From: Echinicola arenosa | Lineage (GTDB): Bacteria > Bacteroidota > Bacteroidia > Cytophagales > Cyclobacteriaceae | Direction of reading: 5' to 3' | NCBI RefSeq assembly: GCF_014841125.1 | Contig: NZ_JACYTQ010000003.1 | Span: 62,001 to 126,000 of the forward strand | Length of the DNA: 64,000 bases | In this document: piece by piece, positions 57,549 through 64,000 of the stretch | Numbering within the stretch: position 1 is the stretch's first letter | Layout of the letters: the number at the start of each line of letters is the position of its first letter | Program-made: the position numbers and the translations under genes | The notes under the pieces: model-generated | The model's input: only the letters and a program-made list of their open reading frames with translations | Database searches by the model: none | Told to the model about the DNA's origin: nothing

Positions 57549-59713
57549 TCGGTTTACTGTTTAAAAATTGGCGCTTTATAATTGATATCCTATTGGTGAT
57601 AGGAGTAGTAATTCTATTGTTTTGGTGGAACCCCCTGGGGATTTTTGGAGGAGGGCTTAAGTTAGAAGACACAGCTAACATGGTTACTGAGGTCAATGAA
57701 ATTGGCGAGCTTGTGACGGCCGAATATTATGGAGAAGTCATTACTTCCATTGATGAAGCAAGACTTAATCCGATACAATCTGAGGACATAAAAGAGGAGA
57801 TTGGCATCCTTCAGCTTGATTTGCTGGCAGCTTTAACCAATTTGACTAACTATCAAAAAAGACCTGTGGATGATAGGGTAGAAGAATATAGAGAATCCGA
57901 AAAGATCAATAATTGGAGAAGGATTATCAAGCATGAAGTAGACAGTAGAAATATAATGGAAAAGTTGGCGTATTTGGGGTATTTGGATGAAATAGCTGGT
58001 GATCCTTTGTATGATGATTTGATGGAGTTTTTATGGAGACAAGAGTTCGAACCTGCAACTGATAAGGAACCGAAAACCAGGGATCTTGAAAAGACCATGT
58101 TCCAACTTTATAATGGCCTTGATAATCAACAACCATTTAATGAAGAATTGAAAGTAGCTTTTATCAGTAACTATCATAGTAACCTCAATGAGAGTTTAAG
58201 TAGAAAAGAGTCCAGAAAGAGATTGACCATGATTGGTAGGGGTTGGGTAAAAGCTGGTTTTGATTTTGGAGAACTGGGGTCTGAATCGGTTGTCTATTAT
58301 GAGGACAGGGGAATTGTACATATTATAGGCTTGACTCCTAAAATATTGAATGCGGACATAAATCCATGGTTTATCCCGGAAAAGGGAATTCCAGGTTTTC
58401 AGATTCTTGATGAGAAGGGTCAGGTAAATTTCCATGATGCCAAAAGGGTTAAGCAATACTGTATTGATAAGTTGACCATGTATGCTTACCAAGCTCAGAT
58501 TCTTGAAAATGCCAGAAAACAAGGAGAAGAAACCTTGAAAAACCTTTTTTCTCTTTTGACTGGTCAAGAGATCAAACAAGTCGTTTTTCATAACAACCCA
58601 TTTATTGAATTTGCCAAAGAAGCAGAGGAAGACGAATGGATAAGTTATTCGGAGGCTTATTTGTTTGATTCTTTGTTGAGAATAGAAATAAAGAAAATAG
58701 ATTCCCTCAAAAATACGGTACAAAACCAGTCAATCAATAGGGGATTTGCTGAGGAAAACGAGAAGATTATTGTTCAAATTCTCCAAAGGTTCCAGCAATA
58801 TCCTTATCTGGAAGGTAGGGACATGTTTAATTATTTTTCCCTGCAAAAGAGCAAAATAGCCGAGGACAGTTTGATTGATAAAAGGGAAATTGAATTATTA
58901 CAAAATATGAGAGTTGGACTAAGTTTTGGATCAGAAATAAGTCAAATTCAATATGAAAATGTTTTCGATCCTTTGACTGGATATTGGTATGACCATCCCT
59001 TTAAATATGCTAAATCTTATAACGGGATGCTGAATGCACTTATTGAAATGGATTTGGGACTTACTGATGTGGATACTGCTACTTTACCGAAAACTGAATT
59101 TGATTTGTTATTAGTGAAAGATAGTATTAGGGTTTCCCATTATGAATACTTAGATCCCAATGAAGAAAAAGTTCTGGTGACGTATTTTTCCAAGAACTTT
59201 AGTGACAGTTTATATACCAATTGGCTCTATCCTATAGCCCTGAATTTGGACAGTTTATATGCTTTTAAGGAAATGGATAAGCCTTTTGAGGATAGTTTGT
59301 CCATAGCATCGGAGAATGTACTTCCAAAACGGACAACTGGTTTTTGGTATTTTGAATCTTCCTTGAACCCAACAGAGTCTTTTGCTGTCAATCTCAATCC
59401 TGAAAGTTTTTTGCCCAAACCGCTGCTTCTTAAGTTTGAAACAACTCCATACCTTTATCACTCTGAATTTGGTTTTTTTGGAAAGGGAAACTTTAATCTC
59501 AATGTAAGCGCGGACGCTCTATCAAATAAAAGAATACTCAATGAGCAGCAAACCAAAGAACTGAGCGGTTTTCTTAGTCTTATGATCCAAGTAAGGATAG
59601 CAGAAGATTCCAAATCACTTTTGGATAAAACGACAGATTGGGTCAATAGTAGAACCAAAGACAGAAAGGGCTCCCAAGTTTACTTTACCAAAAGAGGCTT
59701 TCAAGTGAAATAG
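57545..59713 (+). CDS. Membrane-anchored protein with a DUF4230-like region
   Basis: 722 residues. One helix at 10-32 (FIIDILLVIGVVILLFWW) anchors a large soluble part, probably periplasmic. A split DUF4230-like region can be followed: DTANMVTEVNEIGELVTAEY near 42-61, then GRGWVKAGFDFGELG and GIVHIIGLTPKILNADINPW near 235-275, and a helix ENARKQGEETLKNLFSLLTG near 320-339, with about 170 residues inserted between. The last 380 residues are of unknown fold. I see no catalytic motif. It ends the four-gene operon, 13 bp from the convergent GMC oxidoreductase gene. Confidence 0.6.
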   Translation: MIGLLFKNWRFIIDILLVIGVVILLFWWNPLGIFGGGLKLEDTANMVTEVNEIGELVTAEYYGEVITSIDEARLNPIQSEDIKEEIGILQLDLLAALTNLTNYQKRPVDDRVEEYRESEKINNWRRIIKHEVDSRNIMEKLAYLGYLDEIAGDPLYDDLMEFLWRQEFEPATDKEPKTRDLEKTMFQLYNGLDNQQPFNEELKVAFISNYHSNLNESLSRKESRKRLTMIGRGWVKAGFDFGELGSESVVYYEDRGIVHIIGLTPKILNADINPWFIPEKGIPGFQILDEKGQVNFHDAKRVKQYCIDKLTMYAYQAQILENARKQGEETLKNLFSLLTGQEIKQVVFHNNPFIEFAKEAEEDEWISYSEAYLFDSLLRIEIKKIDSLKNTVQNQSINRGFAEENEKIIVQILQRFQQYPYLEGRDMFNYFSLQKSKIAEDSLIDKREIELLQNMRVGLSFGSEISQIQYENVFDPLTGYWYDHPFKYAKSYNGMLNALIEMDLGLTDVDTATLPKTEFDLLLVKDSIRVSHYEYLDPNEEKVLVTYFSKNFSDSLYTNWLYPIALNLDSLYAFKEMDKPFEDSLSIASENVLPKRTTGFWYFESSLNPTESFAVNLNPESFLPKPLLLKFETTPYLYHSEFGFFGKGNFNLNVSADALSNKRILNEQQTKELSGFLSLMIQVRIAEDSKSLLDKTTDWVNSRTKDRKGSQVYFTKRGFQVK

Positions 59714-59726
59714 TTAAGGGGATTAG

Positions 59727-62069
59727 CTATTTGATCTTTTTCACATAAGTTTCGAAAACATTTCCTGAAAAGAATTTTCCGAAAGCGGAAATAGCACTTA
59801 AGTTCTCTGAAGTGCCCGAAACATTAACAGCTTTCATGGTGGTCAATTGTTTCATAAAGTCCTCTGGGTGTATTTTCAGTTTGCCTTTTCCTAATGTTTC
59901 TCCTCTTGAATCAGCTCCTTTCTTGATAGTGATGAAGAGGGTCGTGGTATCTTTCCAAACGTCAAATCCTTTGTCATTATGGACATCCTTGTATCCTTCA
60001 AAATAGTATTTTTCACCTTTATGGTCTATTAAAGTAGAATTATAGATCATTTTCTTTCTTTCGGGATCAGCTTTATCTTCGATGAAGAGGTTAAAGGTTC
60101 CATATAGAGCAGTAAGTGGTTTAGGAGAAATGGCTGGTGCTGTCATACTTCCCATAAGGCCGGCCAAGTGGTTTTGATCTTTCACAAAAGTGTTCACATC
60201 TTCTGATAATATAGTCAAATTGAATTCGAAAGGCGAGTTGTTGGATTGCCCTAATTCATACCCTTTTTCATAGTCAGTCATTTCTCCCAAGCTAAAGTAA
60301 CCTTTCATGGTTTCGGTAAACTGAACTCCTTTGGTTTCAATATTTTGACCTTTTTTGATAGAAGTGTTTTCGAAACTGTATTGGAGATTTTTCCCCATTG
60401 AATCAGCTATCAATTTACAACTTCTTTCGGCCAAAGCACTGATGGTGAGCAAAGGGTTGGTGCCTACGGGCCTCGGGAAAACTGCTCCATCCATGACGTA
60501 GAGACCATCGTATAGGTCTGTCCCTGATAGCCCTGAAAATACCTGTCCCTTATGATCCACCACCCCATTCTCAGCAGTATCTCCCATACTACAACCTCCC
60601 AATGGATGCACAGTCACCAGTTCATGATCCATTAATTTATTCCAAGTGGGATTAGGTACCCTGTTTCCGCCTAAAGCAGTAGTGGCAGAAAGCAATTCTC
60701 CGTTTACTTTATTGAAAATACCTTGTTTACCCACACCTTCCCAATTAATGATCAACTGATCATTCTCTAGTTCCATTTTGCCACTGGCATCATCATGGGT
60801 CATCACCAAATAGATTTGAGTGTGATTGACTGCACCATGAAACGGTCCTTTGAATATACTTACGATTTCACGCCACTTTTCTCTCCAAAAATCTTTAAAG
60901 CCCCTGTCTGTGTCATTTCCAAAAAACCTCGAAAATGTCACCAAGGAGCCTGCCATGATACCCCGAATAGGCCCAGGTACCGTACCTTCTTCAAGGGTCA
61001 TTCCACTTTCCATATCATCCCGTTCTCGCATGTCTATGACGCTAGTGATGCAAGGCCCCACGTTGGCAATTCCTCCAGTGGCTTTTTTACCTAGACCAAT
61101 ACCGTTGATGGGCATGTCATTATTATATCCAAAGGCCAACACATCTCCATTTCCTGTCATTTTTTGGCCAAGAAGGGAAGAAAAAGTCAGCCCTTTTTGA
61201 GCAGATCTTAGTAGAATTTCTGTAGAGCCTAAAGAACCAGCACTAACGATAACCTTGTCAGCAAAGACAAATAATTCAGGAGCGTCAAATTTTTCCCTTC
61301 CCACATTGAGCAGTGAGAAAGACACCTTCCAGCCTTTTGTCGCCCTTTCGATATGTCTGACATCGATGTTGGTGAAAATTTCTGTCCCGTGATTATAGGC
61401 ATCTGGTAAGTAATTCATGGCCGTCGTGTTCTTAGCCCCAACGTTGCAGCCTGTAACACAATCCCCACAATTGTTGCATTTAGGCTGCTTCACTCCAACA
61501 TGATTTGCTTCTTGGTCTTTGAAATTGACATTGATATCCAGTAGCCTAAAGTCTTCTGACATATAATCTGCAGACTTTCTCATGGCCTGTGTCTTATTTA
61601 ATAGGGGGTAACCATCTTTGTTTTCCGGATAGGGGGTGGGCTTAAGCATTTCCCAAGCCCTTTCCAATCCTTCCTGAAAAGAGCTTATGTCGTTTCGAAG
61701 AGCTTCTGGCCAAGCTTGGTCTTCCATCACTCTAGGGTCTGGCTTGATGGAGACATTGGCATTGACCAATGAGGTTCCGCCAAGTCCACAACCTTTGAAT
61801 ACACTGATGCCATTGCCTATGGTGAAATCATAAAGGCCGTTATTGTCAGCTGACTTTTTTCCTTTATTGAAGTTCATCTCTTTGGCAGCTTCAGCTAAAG
61901 TGTTTGGGAATTGACCCGGCAGAAACTCTTTCCCTTTTTCCATTAGACAGACAGAAAGCCCACATCTGGACATTCTGGAGGCGGCTATACTTCCTCCGTA
62001 GCCAGAGCCAATGACAATGACATCGTAGTGACTTTTTAACTCGGTTATAGGTCTAGAGAGCTTTTTCAT
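59727..62069 (-). CDS. Cholesterol-oxidase-type GMC oxidoreductase with extra C-terminal domain
   Basis: 780 residues. The FAD-binding dinucleotide fold is at the start (YDVIVIGSGYGGSIAASRMS, residues 15-34). A cluster Cys-x2-Cys-x2-Cys-x3-Cys (CNNCGDCVTGC, about 198-208) precedes AKNT, as in the cholesterol-oxidase branch. The catalytic His region is HPLGGCSMGD, and the final FAD strand is YVMDGAVFPRPVGTNPLL. From about residue 590 an additional beta-rich domain follows (FNLTILSEDVNTF, GTFNLFIEDKADPERKKMIY, WKDTTTLFITIKKG). There is no signal peptide. Substrate is unknown; a sterol, lipid or hydrophobic alcohol is likely by family. Its start overlaps the phosphoesterase gene by 17 bp. Confidence 0.85.
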   Translation of the reverse strand: MKKLSRPITELKSHYDVIVIGSGYGGSIAASRMSRCGLSVCLMEKGKEFLPGQFPNTLAEAAKEMNFNKGKKSADNNGLYDFTIGNGISVFKGCGLGGTSLVNANVSIKPDPRVMEDQAWPEALRNDISSFQEGLERAWEMLKPTPYPENKDGYPLLNKTQAMRKSADYMSEDFRLLDINVNFKDQEANHVGVKQPKCNNCGDCVTGCNVGAKNTTAMNYLPDAYNHGTEIFTNIDVRHIERATKGWKVSFSLLNVGREKFDAPELFVFADKVIVSAGSLGSTEILLRSAQKGLTFSSLLGQKMTGNGDVLAFGYNNDMPINGIGLGKKATGGIANVGPCITSVIDMRERDDMESGMTLEEGTVPGPIRGIMAGSLVTFSRFFGNDTDRGFKDFWREKWREIVSIFKGPFHGAVNHTQIYLVMTHDDASGKMELENDQLIINWEGVGKQGIFNKVNGELLSATTALGGNRVPNPTWNKLMDHELVTVHPLGGCSMGDTAENGVVDHKGQVFSGLSGTDLYDGLYVMDGAVFPRPVGTNPLLTISALAERSCKLIADSMGKNLQYSFENTSIKKGQNIETKGVQFTETMKGYFSLGEMTDYEKGYELGQSNNSPFEFNLTILSEDVNTFVKDQNHLAGLMGSMTAPAISPKPLTALYGTFNLFIEDKADPERKKMIYNSTLIDHKGEKYYFEGYKDVHNDKGFDVWKDTTTLFITIKKGADSRGETLGKGKLKIHPEDFMKQLTTMKAVNVSGTSENLSAISAFGKFFSGNVFETYVKKIK

Positions 62070-63759
62070 GACGGATAATGATTGGGTTTTCGATTAATTC
62101 ATATTGTATGGGACTACCTTTGAAAGTGGTTTGGTCTTTATCATCAGCATTGATAACTGTTTCTTGCCAGTCCTTGACCACCGCTTTGACACCAAAAGGA
62201 TAGATGGTCATTGCTTCTGCATTGATATGGATTCTGAGAAAGTTCTTATAGCCTTCATGCCTAAAAGAACTTGATCCTTCGGTAATGTGGTTATCTAAAA
62301 AGTTGACGCTTATAAAAAGGTATATTCCAAAAATAACGGCACTGGTAATTCCTGAGATAATGATCAGCATACTAAAATAAATGACCAGATACTGCCAGCT
62401 ATCATCCATCAAATTGAACAGTATGGATGTGATGTAGAGCATAAAATAAAAATTCGCCACATGGAGTAATCCATGGAAAAATCCAGCGATGTAATTCCAA
62501 TTTCCACTACCAGAACTGTTATCCGTAAATAGAATAATTCCGCCCCATAAGATAAGGTTAAATACGATGACCATGACCGGAATATGGATATCAAAATAAT
62601 AGTCATTAATGCTGTCTGGATTCAAAAAGATACTTAGTGGGCTATCTTGGTTCTTATGAAGCATCAAGGCAGTAAGTCCATGGAACAGACCAAAAAAGGC
62701 AATCATGGTCAGGCTGTAGATTGGAAAAACAAAGTTTTTTAATGCTAAAGATCTAGAATCATTTTTGGAAGGGAATGTGGCTTTCAAAGCGCCTGAACTT
62801 CCATATCTAGGTGAAATGCTATCTTTTAAAATATGGGTGAGATGCATAAAAGCGCCACCGCCACCTGCGGTGATCAACTGTCTTATTTGTCCTTTTTCAT
62901 CTTTTTCTTCATATCGGGCGTAATGGTGAAGGTCACCGGTAAGGATAGTACTGATTTGGATGTTTTCATTCTTCCCATTGTAGCAACCATCGGATTTACC
63001 CAAAAGGATGTTATTGATAAAGAATTCAAAACGGTTATGAGAGGAGTTTTTTTGATCAAAAGACCGGTAAACCCAGCTGGGTTCTGCTGTAGCGATTATG
63101 ATTTTGTCATTGGCCTGAATCTGGTGTTCAGCGATTTCACGAAAATACTGAATTTGGGGATAATCAATGTCTGAGTTGAGTTGAATATCCAATGCAATCA
63201 GCCAATAATTATGGGGCAGTTTTAAAGCAAAATAACTGCGACTTTGTTGGGTTCTCCAGTTACCTAAGGATCTTTTTTGACAGAAAATCCTCAAAAAGTT
63301 GGTCAATCCATCATACCAGTCATGATTTCCTGGAATGGCAAACAGGTCTGGTGGATTAGGATCATTGTCCTGCTTTGGAAATGCGGCATGATAAGGTCCT
63401 TGAAGCCTGTTTCGGTATTCTTCCAATTCAGGAGTAGGGTACACCTCATCCCCACCCATGACCAAAATATCACCTCTTTTGATAGGAGAACCATTTACAT
63501 CTAGGTTTTCTTTGGCCAATAAACTGGCCATGGTGTAAGTGGGGTCAAAACCATCTCCTAGGTCTGAGATATAATCAATCCAGATTTCATTTTTTTCGGA
63601 ATAGTCATATTGGTCTGGATTATCTTTGTCCAGCGCAGCTTGAATTTCCCTTTTGTCTGCAAAATTCCCAAAAATCCCAGAAATGATGGTTTTCATTCCG
63701 GTAAAGGCTAGTTGTTTGGGGTCATACCAGTTGACCATTTTTTTACGACTAAATTCCAT
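62053..63759 (-). CDS. Membrane metallophosphoesterase
   Basis: 568 residues from the ATG at 63759, which overlaps the upstream stop by 11 bp; an in-frame TTG at 63816 is less likely. The calcineurin-type metal motifs are ISDLGDGFDP, VMGGDEVYP, IPGNHDWYDG and ILTGDLHHYARY, within residues of about 60-300. The C-terminal half contains several membrane helices (FPIYSLTMIAFFGLFHGLTAL, VMVIVFNLILWGGIILF, FFHGLLHVANFYFMLYITSIL, LVIYFSMLIIISGITSAVIF) and a soluble tail. The combination suggests an inner-membrane phosphohydrolase acting on a lipid-linked or membrane substrate, which is inference. It is coupled to the GMC oxidoreductase gene. Confidence 0.83.
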   Translation of the reverse strand: MEFSRKKMVNWYDPKQLAFTGMKTIISGIFGNFADKREIQAALDKDNPDQYDYSEKNEIWIDYISDLGDGFDPTYTMASLLAKENLDVNGSPIKRGDILVMGGDEVYPTPELEEYRNRLQGPYHAAFPKQDNDPNPPDLFAIPGNHDWYDGLTNFLRIFCQKRSLGNWRTQQSRSYFALKLPHNYWLIALDIQLNSDIDYPQIQYFREIAEHQIQANDKIIIATAEPSWVYRSFDQKNSSHNRFEFFINNILLGKSDGCYNGKNENIQISTILTGDLHHYARYEEKDEKGQIRQLITAGGGGAFMHLTHILKDSISPRYGSSGALKATFPSKNDSRSLALKNFVFPIYSLTMIAFFGLFHGLTALMLHKNQDSPLSIFLNPDSINDYYFDIHIPVMVIVFNLILWGGIILFTDNSSGSGNWNYIAGFFHGLLHVANFYFMLYITSILFNLMDDSWQYLVIYFSMLIIISGITSAVIFGIYLFISVNFLDNHITEGSSSFRHEGYKNFLRIHINAEAMTIYPFGVKAVVKDWQETVINADDKDQTTFKGSPIQYELIENPIIIRHEKAL

Positions 63760-64000
63760 AAGCGACAAAATCTTTGAACATGTTGAATTTTCCTTTGATA
63801 CCTGTACCTGATCCACTGACAGTGGTCAAACTGGTAAAGTACCATGATTTTAATCTGTTGGATAGAGACTGGTACAATGTCCCTTCAAGGGCTACTTTTC
63901 CTTTCTGGTCAATTATTTGAATAGAAATACTTTTAAAGCCCAAACCAAAAATAATTTCCCATGGACCACTTAGTTTTTGTTTTGTGGTTAGAGTGTGGGT
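63749..64000 (-). CDS. Partial unknown gene (C-terminal 83 residues)
   Basis: An open frame enters from the right edge and stops at 63749. The visible end includes GPWEIIFGLGFKSISIQIID, ALEGTLYQSLSNRLKSWYFT and GTGIKGKFNMFKDFVAYG: a beta-rich segment followed by a short helix. I do not recognise it. Its stop overlaps the start of the metallophosphoesterase by 11 bp, so it belongs to the same operon. Its last 25 residues have a loose resemblance to the end of the GMC oxidoreductase's extra domain (an LTT segment, then SGT, and a final aromatic helix), too weak to claim homology. Confidence 0.6.
   Translation of the reverse strand, partial: THTLTTKQKLSGPWEIIFGLGFKSISIQIIDQKGKVALEGTLYQSLSNRLKSWYFTSLTTVSGSGTGIKGKFNMFKDFVAYGI

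Noticed and set aside
54395-59713. Four-gene operon as a prophage lysis cassette
   Set aside because: The muramidase and DUF5675 domains are phage-like, but there are no capsid, tail, integrase or att-like sequences, and the proteins are long, membrane-anchored and paired with DUF4230-like proteins.

Overview
The window comes from a low-GC Gram-negative bacterium of the phylum Bacteroidota, most likely a marine-type Cytophagales (Cyclobacteriaceae-like) organism. The evidence is a gliding-motility-type C-terminal sorting domain (CHU_C) followed by a PorP/SprF protein, many outer-membrane beta-barrels, LytTR and membrane-bound AraC regulators, an S1 sulfatase with GH20 hexosaminidases, and a promoter of the Bacteroidota form (TTTG, 20 bp, TANNTTTG) upstream of topA. 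The genus is inference. I see no rRNA, tRNA, CRISPR array or intact insertion sequence.

Layout. 1-8.3 kb: a partial small gene, then an exo-acting glycan operon (two GH20 beta-hexosaminidases and a formylglycine sulfatase), moaE, and the truncated 3' end of a molybdenum hydroxylase gene that breaks off exactly at a 62-bp dispersed repeat. 8.5-23.3 kb: mostly housekeeping and stress genes (GNAT, Tat-exported Gfo/Idh/MocA oxidoreductase, NudK-type Nudix hydrolase, LytS/LytTR two-component pair, ExbB-like protein, a small membrane peptide, a decayed gene, pirin, class III sirtuin, topA, sixA, agmatinase-family enzyme, Zn-type P1B ATPase, YpfJ-type metallopeptidase). 23.3-30.8 kb: a minus-strand envelope locus of lipoproteins, beta-barrels, OmpA, TPR, DUF6515 and DUF2092-like proteins. 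31.2-33.7 kb: two membrane-anchored AraC-type regulators.

34.5-53.2 kb is one 6237-residue secreted protein: signal peptide, two DUF11 domains, 49 tandem DUF7507/DUF11-like repeats of three classes, a Cna-B-like and Asp-rich region, a last DUF11 domain and a CHU_C type IX secretion sorting domain. The next gene is its probable PorP/SprF partner.

54.4-59.7 kb is a tightly coupled four-gene operon (ATGA overlaps at all three junctions): a DUF5675 protein, a six-helix membrane protein fused to an N-acetylmuramidase domain, a DUF4230-like lipoprotein and a membrane-anchored DUF4230-like protein. It faces, with a 13-bp gap, a second set of overlapping genes running off the right edge (unknown gene, membrane metallophosphoesterase, cholesterol-oxidase-type GMC oxidoreductase). 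Together with the giant repeat protein, this is my best candidate for an undescribed system: probably a cell-envelope or peptidoglycan-linked module. That function is inference from domains and gene order only.
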